A DNA stretch of 64,000 bases from Labilibacter sediminis (GCF_005877885.1 NZ_VCHY01000007.1:1-64000), one strand, 5' to 3'. Shown: positions 53,110 through 63,124, numbered from the stretch's first letter. The notes: generated by a model not told the origin, from the sequence alone. Program-made: numbers and translations.

Positions 53110-54387
53110 CTACTTCCCTGCTATTACAACGTAAAAATCATCTTTTATTAAATACTTGTTGGCCAGGCTCAATATTTCCTGAGGACTAATATTTTTAATG
53201 ATTTCTTCAAATTTACTGAAGAAGGAAAAATCAAGGTCAAACCCTAACAAACCTCTAAAAGCTTCCGACAAAGCAAAGGGACCATCCAAATTACGCATTA
53301 AATCGCCAAGCATAAAATTCTTCACTCTGTCAAGCTCCTCTCCATCTACCAGCTCAGTTCTTAACTTGTCCATCTCTTTAAATATTTCCTGCACTGCTAA
53401 AGGTCTTTTCTCGGCAACCACCTCTGTTGAAATTCCAAAGACTCCCTCTTTTAAAAAGGATTGCATATATGAAGAAATACCGTAAGTAAGGCCTTTTTCC
53501 TCTCTTAAATTCATCATTAAGCGGGAACCAAAATATCCTCCGAAAAGTGTATTTAATATCATTAAGGGCAGGTAATCGGGATGAGATTTCGTTACACCCT
53601 TTCTCACAATCCTAAGAGCAGATTGCATGGCATTTTCTTTTTCTACAAGATGCTCATTCTCCTTGCTTGGTTTTGGATTTGGCAAAGGATCTTCATTATA
53701 TTCTTTTACTCCCCAATCGTGGCCTCCAAAATGTTTATTTAATAAATCCTTAATACCCTCCCCCGGCAATCCTGCAACCACAATGGTACACTCATTAGAA
53801 ACATATTGCGATTGATGAAAAGCTTTGACATCCTCCAAATGAATTTGATCAAAACTACTTAAATTGGCTATTCTGCCATAAGGATGTTCGGTACCAAAAA
53901 GAATCTCCTGCGATTTGCGGTGCGCCAGTGTTTTTACTTTTTCAGAATCCACCAAAAAATCTTGCCTACGCTTAGACAAATAAACATCAAATTCGTGCTG
54001 AGCAAATGCCGGTTTCTTGATAATTTCTTCAATGACCGGCAACACATCAGGCAAATATTTCGATAAAGAATAAAGAGTTACCTGACCGTGATGATAATTT
54101 GTTGATTGTCCCAGGTAAGCACCATAAAAATCAATTTTCTCAGCCACTTCAAAAGCCGACATATAAACCGTACCCTCTTGCAACAAATTATTGGTAAAAG
54201 AAGCAACTAAAGCTTTACTTGATTGTACAATACCGGCTGGAAAAATTAGATCAATTTTAGCAACATCCTGCGTTCCCCCATCCACAAAGTGAACCGGAAT
54301 ACCATTATCTAAATTAAATTTTTTCTGCTCCAGAATATTTAATCCTGAAGGCAGATCAAAAGAAGGCACATTATTTCGTCTTAACAT
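53110..54387 (-). CDS. M16 peptidase-like protein, inactive-type subunit
   Basis: A 425-residue M16 fold protein lacking the catalytic HxxEH: the equivalent segment reads FTNNLLQEGT. The rest of the fold is recognisable (VVAGLPGEGIKDLL, then GGYFGSRLMMNLREEKGLTYG, the Arg/Tyr motif that binds substrate termini). Such proteins pair with an active M16 partner as in the mitochondrial processing peptidase. Its start overlaps the 3' end of the active M16 gene by 17 bp. Paired function as a heterodimer is inferred. Confidence 0.88.
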   Translation of the reverse strand: MLRRNNVPSFDLPSGLNILEQKKFNLDNGIPVHFVDGGTQDVAKIDLIFPAGIVQSSKALVASFTNNLLQEGTVYMSAFEVAEKIDFYGAYLGQSTNYHHGQVTLYSLSKYLPDVLPVIEEIIKKPAFAQHEFDVYLSKRRQDFLVDSEKVKTLAHRKSQEILFGTEHPYGRIANLSSFDQIHLEDVKAFHQSQYVSNECTIVVAGLPGEGIKDLLNKHFGGHDWGVKEYNEDPLPNPKPSKENEHLVEKENAMQSALRIVRKGVTKSHPDYLPLMILNTLFGGYFGSRLMMNLREEKGLTYGISSYMQSFLKEGVFGISTEVVAEKRPLAVQEIFKEMDKLRTELVDGEELDRVKNFMLGDLMRNLDGPFALSEAFRGLLGFDLDFSFFSKFEEIIKNISPQEILSLANKYLIKDDFYVVIAGK

Positions 54388-55636
54388 TTTTAGCTTTTTT
54401 ATCCTTTGATAGATAATATAATTTAGAACAGTTGGTTTCTATTAATATCTTTTGAGCACACTCCTGTATCTGTTCAGCAGTAACCATTCGATATTTATCA
54501 ACTTCTTCGTTTATATCTTCTGCTTTTCCTAATAATTCAAATTGCCCCAGAGTCATGGCTTTATTTAAAAAATTAATTTCCGAAAACGTTAAAGAAGACT
54601 CTACTTTATTTTTTACTTTTTGAAGTTCATAAGCATCTACAAGATTATTTTTAATCTCTTCAATCTCTTTCCAGATAGCCTTTTCTGCATCTTTAATATT
54701 TACACCTTCAGAAACATGCCCTGCAAAAGTAAACAAGCCCTGCTCCACATCACCTGAAATATATGCATGCAAATCAGTAAATAACTTCTTTTGCATCACC
54801 AATCGTTGAATTAACCTGGAACTAGTTCCATTAGACAACACATCCGACAGCAAATCAATAATATAGTATTCATCATCGGTTCGTGAACACATATGAAAAA
54901 CCATCTGCAATACATCTGTAGGAACATCCCTTTCCACAGTTAGTTCACGCATTTCTGTTTGTTTTGGCTCAACAGGAAGGTTCCTCACTTTCACATCTCT
55001 TGAAGGAATATCTCCAAACCATTTTTTCACTTTTTCAAAAACATCATCCGGCTCAACATTTCCTGTAATTGAAATCACTGCATTATTAGGTGCATAATGA
55101 GCGTAAAAAAAACTTTTTACTTCCTCCAAAGTAGCATCTTCAATATGCTTAACATCGGCACCTATTGTTGGCCATTTATATGGGTGCTTTTTATAAGCCA
55201 ATGGTTTTAACAATAATGGCACATCTCCATATGGCTGATTTAAATAACGTTGTTTAAATTCCTCAACCACAACTTTTTTTTGTATATCCAACGACTCTTG
55301 AGAAAAATTTAACTCGAGCATACGATCAGATTCCAACCACAATCCCGTTTCAATATTAGAAGCTGGTAATGTTAAATAATAGTTGGTTAAATCGTTACTG
55401 GTCCACGCATTATTATCACCTCCAACATTTTGCAAAGGCGCATCATACGAAGGAATATTTTTACTTCCACCAAACATAAGATGCTCAAACAAATGGGCAA
55501 AACCGGTTTTATTTTCATCCTCATCCTTAGCGCCAACGTCATATAAAACATTAACCGCCGCCAATGGCGTAGTTTTATCCTGGTGAACAATAAGCCTTAA
55601 ACCATTATCGAGTTTATATTTTTTTATCTCTATCAT
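54371..55636 (-). CDS. M16 peptidase, active-type subunit
   Basis: A 421-residue zinc peptidase (insulinase/processing-peptidase fold). HLFEH (48-52) with a distal Glu in VVVEEFKQR (about E125) is the inverted zinc motif HxxEH plus E. The second half has NGTSSRLIQRLVMQKKLFTD. No signal peptide is visible, so a cytosolic protein degrading peptides is likely. It begins 2 bp after the FabK-like gene and overlaps the inactive partner, giving a three-gene unit. Confidence 0.92.
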   Translation of the reverse strand: MIEIKKYKLDNGLRLIVHQDKTTPLAAVNVLYDVGAKDEDENKTGFAHLFEHLMFGGSKNIPSYDAPLQNVGGDNNAWTSNDLTNYYLTLPASNIETGLWLESDRMLELNFSQESLDIQKKVVVEEFKQRYLNQPYGDVPLLLKPLAYKKHPYKWPTIGADVKHIEDATLEEVKSFFYAHYAPNNAVISITGNVEPDDVFEKVKKWFGDIPSRDVKVRNLPVEPKQTEMRELTVERDVPTDVLQMVFHMCSRTDDEYYIIDLLSDVLSNGTSSRLIQRLVMQKKLFTDLHAYISGDVEQGLFTFAGHVSEGVNIKDAEKAIWKEIEEIKNNLVDAYELQKVKNKVESSLTFSEINFLNKAMTLGQFELLGKAEDINEEVDKYRMVTAEQIQECAQKILIETNCSKLYYLSKDKKAKNVKTK

Positions 55637-55638
55637 CT

Positions 55639-56595
55639 TTAAAATTGAAATGATGTATTGCCTGATAAATCCTGAATAACTTCTTTATATTCGCCTATAA
55701 TTTCATCCATAATTTCAGCAACAGGTTTTACCTGATCAATCATAGACGCAACCTGACCTATTTCTAATTCTCCTTCATCTAAATCACCTAAAAACATACC
55801 CTTTTTGGCTCGTCCTTTTCCTAACATTTCTCTTAACTCCTCAGGAGATGCACCTCTTTTTTGTGCTGCATCCACCTCAGCAGAGAATTTATTATGAATA
55901 AGACGTACGGGTCCAATTTGTTTAAGAGTTAATGTTGTTCCTCCCTCTCCGGCTTCCACTACTTTTTTAAGAAAATCAGGATGTGCGGAAGATTCAGTAC
56001 TTGCAGCAAAACGAGATCCTATTTGAACGCCATCTGCACCTAAAGCAAATGCAGCTGCCATTCCTCGTCCGGTTCCAATACCTCCGGCAGCTATTAATGG
56101 TAAATTGGTTACTTTTCTTAGCTGAGGTATCAAAACCATGGTTGTGGTTTCTTCTTTACTATTATGACCTCCGGCTTCAAATCCTTCCGCTACTAACACA
56201 TCTACTCCACTATCTTCACATTTTTTTGCAAAGCGACTATTGGCAATTACATGGGCAACAACAATTCCGTTTTCTTTTAATTTTGAAGTGTACTTTGCAG
56301 GGTTTCCTGCACTTGTAAAAACAATTTTTACACCTTCTTCAATTACTATATCAATTAACTTATCTACTTCCGGATATAATAAAGGAATGTTAACTCCCCA
56401 GGGTTTATCTGTTGCTGACTTCATTTTTGTGATATGCTCCTTTAATACTTCGGGATGCATAGAACCAGCTCCTATTAACCCAAGTCCTCCATTGTTGCTT
56501 ACTGCAGCAGCTAATTTCCATCCACTACACCAAACCATTCCTCCCTGAACAACCGGATACTTAATTTTGAATATATCAGTAATTTTATTTGACAT
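55639..56595 (-). CDS. FMN-dependent oxidoreductase, nitronate monooxygenase/FabK-like
   Basis: A 318-residue TIM-barrel flavoprotein. KYPVVQGGMVWCSGWKLAAA, NNGGLGLIGAG and AEGFEAGGHNSKEETTTMVL are common to nitronate monooxygenase and FabK enoyl-ACP reductase; LIAAGGIGTGRGMAAAFALG and GVQIGSRF bind FMN phosphate. The catalytic His of nitronate monooxygenases lies in the GGH motif. I cannot separate the two functions by eye, although FabI absence elsewhere in the genome would favour FabK. A TATCTTTG element lies 48 bp upstream; first gene of the M16 unit. Confidence 0.82.
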   Translation of the reverse strand: MSNKITDIFKIKYPVVQGGMVWCSGWKLAAAVSNNGGLGLIGAGSMHPEVLKEHITKMKSATDKPWGVNIPLLYPEVDKLIDIVIEEGVKIVFTSAGNPAKYTSKLKENGIVVAHVIANSRFAKKCEDSGVDVLVAEGFEAGGHNSKEETTTMVLIPQLRKVTNLPLIAAGGIGTGRGMAAAFALGADGVQIGSRFAASTESSAHPDFLKKVVEAGEGGTTLTLKQIGPVRLIHNKFSAEVDAAQKRGASPEELREMLGKGRAKKGMFLGDLDEGELEIGQVASMIDQVKPVAEIMDEIIGEYKEVIQDLSGNTSFQF

Positions 56596-56900
56596 TTTTT
56601 TTGCTTTATATTTTCAAATATTCTCTTTAAAGAACAAGCGTGCAAAGATAGGAATTTATTGGTTGCTTTACATTTATTTAAAATTGTTTAAGATTCATTT
56701 CCCAGCCATTTAAGTGTTTTATCCTTTATAAAATCATGCTTTAATGTGACTACAGCCCCTATAAACCGCCCCAAACAACCAATTTAATTTTGCTGATTTT
56801 CAATATCTTATATTATGTCACGTTTTTGTCACGGACAAAAAACACGTTTTTTTCACCTTTTAGCTAATTTTAATTTAAACGATACAAGAATTAGCATTAT
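56596..56900. other. Divergent intergenic region
   Basis: The 305 bp carry the leftward promoter at 56643-56650. At 56817-56841 two GTCACG units and TTTTTGTC/GACAAAAA (56823-56830 with 56834-56841) form a short hairpin just before the rightward gene, which may be an operator. Nothing else is evident. Confidence 0.45.
56643..56650 (-). promoter_or_regulatory. Promoter -7 element of the FabK-like/M16 unit
   Basis: TATCTTTG on the minus strand matches TAnnTTTG, with a predicted leader of about 40 nt. No clear -33 element. Confidence 0.5.
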
Positions 56901-57320
56901 ATGATTTCTGTAAAACACAAACAAGACTCTGGCATAGTTGAGATTTTAATAAAAAAGGATGCCACCTCTCACGAATTTATTCAGCTTTGCAAATGCATTG
57001 AAGAAGAAAAAACATTCTCGAGACATCTTAATATTATCATTAAAGCTGCAGAAGGATTTAAAAATATTAACACATCCCACCTTTTTGTCATATCGGATGC
57101 AGTAAGAAGATTTTTAAAAAAATATGACAAAACAAATATTGCCTTTATAGTAAGTCACAAAAGAGAATTGGAACTTTCGCTTATTTTCAAAGATTTAATT
57201 AAATACAATTTTTACCAATTCCATGTTTTCCAAAACACAAAAGACGCTTTACGTTGGCTAAGACGCAGTAATCAACCAAGTCAGCCGAGTCATACACCAC
57301 TAAATAAGAAAGCTGGCTAA
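56901..57320 (+). CDS. Unknown small protein, STAS/SpoIIAA-like fold
   Basis: A 139-residue cytosolic protein. The alternating pattern GIVEILIKKDATSHEFIQLC, LNIIIKAAEGF and FIVSHKRELELSLIFKDLI looks like the beta-alpha repeats of a SpoIIAA-like/STAS fold, but no signature residue can be fixed. The tail is Ser/Pro/Gln-rich. It precedes a 67-residue gene by 50 bp on the same strand. I cannot assign a function. Confidence 0.6.
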   Translation: MISVKHKQDSGIVEILIKKDATSHEFIQLCKCIEEEKTFSRHLNIIIKAAEGFKNINTSHLFVISDAVRRFLKKYDKTNIAFIVSHKRELELSLIFKDLIKYNFYQFHVFQNTKDALRWLRRSNQPSQPSHTPLNKKAG

Positions 57321-57370
57321 AACAAAGATAATTTCTTATAAAACCATTAAACTACCAAAATTTTAATAGT

Positions 57371-57574
57371 ATGTCACGAAGCAAAAGCAAGGATAACCAT
57401 GTATTTACATGTGACCAAACGCATGTATTAAACTACTTAACACATCTTTATGGAAAAGATGAAACTGTTGAAAGCTTTTTACGCAGACATTGTGCCAAAG
57501 GCACCATTGAGAACAAAACTCATTTGGAATTATTTCAGATGATTGAAAAAGAATTGGGCTATCCAATTCCTTAG
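57371..57574 (+). CDS. Unknown 67-residue protein
   Basis: A short, basic, helical protein (LNYLTHLYGKDETVESFLRR, then ELFQMIEKELGYPIP) with Cys14 and Cys41. It has a good start codon, follows the 56901 gene and is closed by a clear terminator, which supports it being real. No known family is recognised; a small regulatory or adaptor role is possible. Confidence 0.55.
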   Translation: MSRSKSKDNHVFTCDQTHVLNYLTHLYGKDETVESFLRRHCAKGTIENKTHLELFQMIEKELGYPIP

Positions 57575-57596
57575 TACATAGTTACGATGCTTTTTT

Positions 57597-57634
57597 ATCC
57601 TATTCATGGCTCTGGCCGTGAGTAGGATTTTTTA
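57597..57634 (+). terminator. Terminator of the 56901-57574 gene pair
   Basis: ATCCTATTCATGGC (57597-57610) pairs with GCCGTGAGTAGGAT (57615-57628) with G-T pairs only, followed by T6. It ends just before the stop of the convergent receptor gene. Confidence 0.75.
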
Positions 57635-57636
57635 TT

Positions 57637-60033
57637 TTAAAACTCCACTATAACACCAATGGTGGGCAGAACAGTGCCGTTCTCTGTATAAATCTTGCTA
57701 AACTGATAACGCTGTTCTTCTACCGGATCACCGGGATTTATAATGATAGACTGTCCATTACTATCTCTATCCTGAACATATTTTACAGGTTCCTTGGTTT
57801 TATAATTATATAAGTTCTGAATATCAAGGTAAACAGATAAGGACCAATTATTAAAAACATACGATTTATCAATTCTTATATCTAACTGATGAAAAGGCTC
57901 CAATCTTTCCTGATTAAACCTGCTATAATCAAGATACTCAATACCCCTTGCATCCCAAGCCTCCTTTAACGTTGTTTTGTCCTCATCAACAGGAGTGTAA
58001 GGCAACCCGCCCAAATACCTCCATTTTAAACCGAGATCCCAATTCCGTTTAAAAACTTTATTTAAAGTTAAAGTAAAGAGATGTTTACTATCCCATGAAC
58101 TGGGAATATAAACACCATCAATATCTGTAAACTCACTGCGTACAAAAGTATAGGCTGCAATAAAACTATACCCTTTGGGCGAACGTTGTCGCATCATTAA
58201 CTCAAAGCCATATGCACGACCTTCACTATTGGGTAAAACTTCCTCATCTCCAAACACTCCAAAATCACCACCTTTACTGGCAATAGACACAGAGTCATTT
58301 ACTGAAAAAGGATATTTACCATAGTCCTTATAAAAACCCTCGAGAGTAATTTTACTATAGTCGTTTGGTCGATACTCCACCCCCCCTACGTAATGGTCGG
58401 CATGAATATACTCCAGTTCATTCTGTTTGTTTACCAAAACTCCTTCTTCATCTCTATATCCCATGGTAGTATATGCCGGTAACTGATAATATCTCCCTAC
58501 ATTTAAATTAAAAAACAATGGATTGGCTAATTTAAAGGATGCCGAAATCCTCGGACTGAATTGATCCAATAAATTATTCATTTGGGATGAATATGAATTG
58601 GCATCCATTCTGAAACCAAGCGATATTTTCAATTTATCAGCAAATACAGGAAAACCAACAGATCCCCAAACTCCATATTTTACAAAATCTAAAATGGAAT
58701 TATAATTAATTTCCTGCTGAGTTCCATCAAAATAATCTAAACGATATGTCCTATTTGAATATTCACTATACTCTAATCCAACTCCTCCATTTATCGAAAA
58801 AATACCAAATGCAGAATTTAGTTCTGCCCTAAACTTGTTTTCAATTTCCTGAGACTGATAATCATAGGTAAGATTTTCATCCACCTCTATATTATCTCGA
58901 TATTTGACAGCTTCATTATTTAAATGATTTCTGCTAACCACAAGACTTAAATAACTCTTTTCGAAATAATGTTTATAATTTACTCCCAAGGTGTAATTCC
59001 ATTGGTTATTCACAGGTATATACGACAGTATGTATTGATTCTCGGGAGTCGCACTGGCATCTGTATTTAATTTAAATTGATCTAATGCTCCAAATCCTAA
59101 AAAAGAAACTTCATTTTTTTGATTAATACGTGTTTTGGTTTTAAATTGAAAATCATTAAATGTTGGTAAAAAAGGCAAATCCAAAGCCTGAAACAAAAAC
59201 TGCAAATAACTTCGGCGTACTGATGCAAACATTGTAGTCTTTTCGGAAAGAGGGCTTGATACAGACAATGCCAGCTCACTGGCACCTAATACAGCTTTAA
59301 AATCCGTTTCATCCATACTACCATCATATTGTTTAAATTCCAATACCGAACTCAGGGCATTTCCTCTTGATACGGGAAATGCTCCGGAATAAAAATCAAC
59401 TTCTCTTATAAAATCCACATTTAAAATCCCAACAGGCCCGCCTGAAGCTCCCTGTGTTGAGAAATGATTAATCGTAGGAATTTCAATACCATCTATATAA
59501 AACTTGTTTTCAGCCGGTCCCCCTCCCCGCACAATAATATCATTCCGAAATGATGCTGTACTTGCCACACCCGGGAAAGACTGAAGTACTTTTGAAATAT
59601 CACGATTTCCTCCGGCGCTTTTTTCTATTTGATCAATTCCAATGCGACGAAGCGAAACCGGACTTTCAACTTTTTCTGCATAAGGTGAACTTTTCACCGT
59701 TATTTCCGACAATGCCTCTGAAGCCGGCTCCAGCTTTATCTCAATAAAATTGGACCTAATTTTCGATATCATAATATCTTCAGTTACCATAGGTTTATAT
59801 CCCAAAAATGACAACTGTAACTGAATAAATTCCTGATTTTCTATTTCCAATTCAAAATAACCTAACGAATCGGTAGCAGTACCATTAACAGACCCATAAA
59901 CCACTATATTAACAAACTCTAGAGGTGAATTTGAATAAGCATCCTTAACAACGCCCTTAAGTACTGCTGTCTGAGAATAAGTACTAACAGTTATTACTAA
60001 AAAAAAGAAAAGAATATATATCTGTAATTTCAT
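57637..60033 (-). CDS. TonB-dependent outer-membrane receptor
   Basis: A 798-residue receptor. A signal peptide (about 1-20) is followed by a CarboxypepD_reg-like domain (about 23-105; LKGVVKDAYSNSPLEFVNIV), a plug domain (about 125-230; DIIVRGGGPAENKFYIDGIE) and the 22-strand barrel. SLRRIGIDQIEKSAGGNRDI is the region near the plug start. The substrate is unknown; no SusD partner gene is adjacent, so it is not a standard glycan-uptake pair. Powered by TonB/ExbBD, such as the set at 29.7-32.4 kb. Stand-alone gene. Confidence 0.92.
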   Translation of the reverse strand: MKLQIYILFFFLVITVSTYSQTAVLKGVVKDAYSNSPLEFVNIVVYGSVNGTATDSLGYFELEIENQEFIQLQLSFLGYKPMVTEDIMISKIRSNFIEIKLEPASEALSEITVKSSPYAEKVESPVSLRRIGIDQIEKSAGGNRDISKVLQSFPGVASTASFRNDIIVRGGGPAENKFYIDGIEIPTINHFSTQGASGGPVGILNVDFIREVDFYSGAFPVSRGNALSSVLEFKQYDGSMDETDFKAVLGASELALSVSSPLSEKTTMFASVRRSYLQFLFQALDLPFLPTFNDFQFKTKTRINQKNEVSFLGFGALDQFKLNTDASATPENQYILSYIPVNNQWNYTLGVNYKHYFEKSYLSLVVSRNHLNNEAVKYRDNIEVDENLTYDYQSQEIENKFRAELNSAFGIFSINGGVGLEYSEYSNRTYRLDYFDGTQQEINYNSILDFVKYGVWGSVGFPVFADKLKISLGFRMDANSYSSQMNNLLDQFSPRISASFKLANPLFFNLNVGRYYQLPAYTTMGYRDEEGVLVNKQNELEYIHADHYVGGVEYRPNDYSKITLEGFYKDYGKYPFSVNDSVSIASKGGDFGVFGDEEVLPNSEGRAYGFELMMRQRSPKGYSFIAAYTFVRSEFTDIDGVYIPSSWDSKHLFTLTLNKVFKRNWDLGLKWRYLGGLPYTPVDEDKTTLKEAWDARGIEYLDYSRFNQERLEPFHQLDIRIDKSYVFNNWSLSVYLDIQNLYNYKTKEPVKYVQDRDSNGQSIIINPGDPVEEQRYQFSKIYTENGTVLPTIGVIVEF

Positions 60034-60225
60034 TTGTTTAATTTACAACGGTCAATTCCTAAACAAAAAGACTTTCTTAATGTTCACCCGTTTGTATTAA
60101 AATCATACTCATACGTAATATTTTTTTTACAGACATAATATTAAATTACTCAAATCTTACATTGAAAGTAAATATTTCATAAATTGACAACCAAATAAAT
60201 CAAAGCATCAATAACGCATAGTTGA

Positions 60226-62004
60226 ATGGCAAAAGAAACTCTTCTTAAAAAGTTCTTTATCTGGAGGCTAAGACATATCAGCAATAGACAATTCATGATT
60301 CTATTGAGTATTGTTATTGGCATATCAGCAGGATTAGCTGCCGTTACCATTAAACAAACAGTTGGATTCATTCACCATTTTGTACACAAGATTATATCTA
60401 TTGATGGCTTTGGATGGTTGTTTTTGATTGCGCCGGGAATAGGTATTCTGTTAGCCGTTCTATTCATCAAGTATATCGTTCGCAGACCAGTAAGGCACGG
60501 TATACCCAATGTACTTTATGCCATTTCAAAAAATCAGGGACAGATGAATCGTCATAATATGATTTCATCTGTTATTGCCAGCTCTTTCACTGTAGGTTTT
60601 GGTGGTTCAGTGGGTTTAGAAGGTCCGACTGTTTCTACTGGTGCAGCCATTGGAGCTAATATTGGCAAAATGCTTCATTTAAATTACCGACAAATTACGC
60701 TATTGTTGGGCTGTGCTTGTGCCGGTGCTATGTCTGCCATTTTTAAAGCACCTATTGCTGCCATAGTTTTTGCGTTAGAAGTAATCATGCTGGACCTAAC
60801 CTTAACATCACTTGTACCTCTTCTATTATCTTCTGCCTCTGCTGTGGTGGTATCTTACTTATTTTTAGGACAGGAAGTTGTTTATCCTTTTGACTTAGAA
60901 GTTACATACACACTAAAAGAATTGAGCTTTTATGTGCTTCTGGGTTTTGCCTGTGGACTAGTTGCTACATACTTTACAAGAATGTATAAGTTTATTGAAA
61001 GGTTGTTTGAAAACATTAACAATGGCTGGACAAGATTAATTTTAGGTGCCACAACTCTCGGAATACTCATGCTGTTTTTTCCTCATTTATTTGGTGAAGG
61101 ATATGAAGTGATTAACGGTGCTTTAAATGGTGATCTTTTTTACCTTCATGATGTTGGAGTTTTTAGCTATTTCAGCAACAACTTCATCAATTTCCTTATC
61201 ATAATGACCTTAACTATAGGCGTTAAAGTGATAGCTACTTCTGTAACATTTGGCAGTGGTGGTGTTGGTGGAATTTTTGCTCCTACCTTATTTATGGGTG
61301 CCAACACCGGTGTATTATTTGCTACTATTATCAATCGGTTAAACTGGATTGAACTTCCTGTAAAAAACTTTGCACTTATTGGGATGGCTGGTTTAATTGC
61401 CGGCGTATTGCACGCACCGCTAACCGGATTGTTTTTAATTGCAGACCTGTCGGGTGGATATAGTATGTTTTTACCACTAATGATAACAGCCACCATCAGC
61501 TTTATTACGGCAAAGTCTTTTGAGAAACACTCGGTTTATACCCATCAGCTTGCACAAAGAAAAGAACTCCTTACACATGATAAGGATCAAAACATCATGA
61601 CCATGATGGAAGTAAATAAGCTTATTGAAACCGATTTTGCAATTATTTCTCCGGAAGCTAACCTTGGCGATTTAGTTAAAGTCATTTCAAAGGCACACAG
61701 AAACTTATTTCCTGTGGTAGATAATCAGGGTATTTTACAAGGAATGGTAAAAATGGACGACATTAGGGAGATTATCTTTGAACCTGAAAAATATACAACA
61801 GTAAAAGTAAAAGATTTAATGTATATGCCTGAGTTCTTCATTAGCCCTGACGATAGCATGGAAGATTTAGTTGAAATTTTCAGAAAATCTGGCCGATTTA
61901 ATATTGCTGTAATAGACAAAGGAAAATATCATGGTTTTATATCCAGGGCAAATGCTTTTACCGCTTACCGAAATCATCTTAAAATGTTTTCTTCAGATTA
62001 TTAA
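60226..62004 (+). CDS. ClC chloride channel/transporter with CBS domains
   Basis: A 592-residue protein. The membrane part (about 25-430) has the anion-pore motifs RHGIPNV, GSVGLEGPTVSTG (gating Glu in GLEGP) and GSGGVGGIFAPTLFMGA, and the proton Glu of antiporters in VFALEVIM. Two CBS domains (about 465-585) form a Bateman module, so regulation by adenine nucleotides is likely. Presence of both glutamates suggests a Cl-/H+ antiporter rather than a passive channel. It precedes an unknown gene by 6 bp. Confidence 0.93.
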   Translation: MAKETLLKKFFIWRLRHISNRQFMILLSIVIGISAGLAAVTIKQTVGFIHHFVHKIISIDGFGWLFLIAPGIGILLAVLFIKYIVRRPVRHGIPNVLYAISKNQGQMNRHNMISSVIASSFTVGFGGSVGLEGPTVSTGAAIGANIGKMLHLNYRQITLLLGCACAGAMSAIFKAPIAAIVFALEVIMLDLTLTSLVPLLLSSASAVVVSYLFLGQEVVYPFDLEVTYTLKELSFYVLLGFACGLVATYFTRMYKFIERLFENINNGWTRLILGATTLGILMLFFPHLFGEGYEVINGALNGDLFYLHDVGVFSYFSNNFINFLIIMTLTIGVKVIATSVTFGSGGVGGIFAPTLFMGANTGVLFATIINRLNWIELPVKNFALIGMAGLIAGVLHAPLTGLFLIADLSGGYSMFLPLMITATISFITAKSFEKHSVYTHQLAQRKELLTHDKDQNIMTMMEVNKLIETDFAIISPEANLGDLVKVISKAHRNLFPVVDNQGILQGMVKMDDIREIIFEPEKYTTVKVKDLMYMPEFFISPDDSMEDLVEIFRKSGRFNIAVIDKGKYHGFISRANAFTAYRNHLKMFSSDY

Positions 62005-62010
62005 ACCTCT

Positions 62011-63072
62011 ATGCAACGAATTGAGCTTCTCAAAAAAATAAGAGAACAACAAGCCAACAAAAACAATACGATTTTTAATTATGGGATTTTTCCCTCATAT
62101 CGATCAAATAAGATTCTAGGCATCTCTCGCCCTGACGATAACATATTTTACTCCGCGGCCACGCTTTATATCTTAAAATCATTAATTCCAAAGTTAACCT
62201 TAGAAGAAAAAACAATTATTGAAGAAATTGAAAAAGATCTGAGCCCAAATTTTAAAGCTTACATAGACAAATACGAACGTAATTCATATAATTTTTGGCA
62301 AAAAAAGGAACACAAACACTTTCCGAATGGCAGGATATTAAATAAACTAAACAAATTTAAGTTACCTGACGACATGGATACAACATCCATGATACACATG
62401 ATTACCGGCACTCCTGCTGAACACGCGCTAAAAACGAAGTTAATCTTACCCAACCATGCCAATAAAACAAACTTAACCATTAAAAATGGGCACCCTCAAC
62501 TAAAACACTTTAAAGCCTATTCTACCTGGTTTGGTAAAAACATGCCCATTGAATTTGATGTATGCGTGATTAGCAATATCTTGTTATGGGTAAACAAATA
62601 CAGTTTTGAACTCAACCAGTGGGATAAGGCAAGCATTCAACTGTTGATAAAAACCATTTCTGACTCTCTTTATTTTAAATCACCATTCAGATCGGCACCT
62701 GAATATCCCAAAATTGAAATTATACTGTATCACCTATGCAGGCTGGCATCACAGACCCCTTATTTAAACTCTGTTAAACACATACTAATTGATGACTTAC
62801 AAAAAGTTCATTCAGAAAGCACTTCCGATTTTTCGAAGCTGATTATTCAATCATCATTACTAAAACTAGGCCATAAAACCACCATTACATCAGTTGCGAA
62901 CATAAGCATTGAAACGAGAAATTACTGGTGGTTTACCGCAGGATTACTATCCGTATACTCTGCACCTTTAATAAAGGTATTGGCTCCTCAAGAGCTTTTT
63001 CATTTTAGGTATACCTGCCCTGCTTTTAACCTGGCTTTAATTTTTGAAAACCGTGTTCTATCAAAAACATAA
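62011..63072 (+). CDS. Unknown 353-residue helical protein
   Basis: No signal peptide and no TM helix. Helical repeats dominate: DDNIFYSAATLYILKSLIP, KLPDDMDTTSMIHMITG (a DDxDTT motif), EFDVCVISNILLWVNKYSF and YPKIEIILYHLCRLASQTP. The toroid-like helix pattern and the DDxDTT motif resemble prenyltransferase/terpene-cyclase-like folds, but this is only a resemblance. It starts 6 bp after the ClC gene, so co-expression is likely. I cannot name a function. Confidence 0.6.
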   Translation: MQRIELLKKIREQQANKNNTIFNYGIFPSYRSNKILGISRPDDNIFYSAATLYILKSLIPKLTLEEKTIIEEIEKDLSPNFKAYIDKYERNSYNFWQKKEHKHFPNGRILNKLNKFKLPDDMDTTSMIHMITGTPAEHALKTKLILPNHANKTNLTIKNGHPQLKHFKAYSTWFGKNMPIEFDVCVISNILLWVNKYSFELNQWDKASIQLLIKTISDSLYFKSPFRSAPEYPKIEIILYHLCRLASQTPYLNSVKHILIDDLQKVHSESTSDFSKLIIQSSLLKLGHKTTITSVANISIETRNYWWFTAGLLSVYSAPLIKVLAPQELFHFRYTCPAFNLALIFENRVLSKT

Positions 63073-63124
63073 AAATGTTTTACAGTCTCATTGTATCTTT
63101 TCCTAAAATAACCTCTTTAATAAT

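Noticed and set aside
57637-60033. SusC-type glycan uptake locus
   Set aside because: The receptor has no SusD-like partner gene on either side and no glycoside hydrolase nearby.
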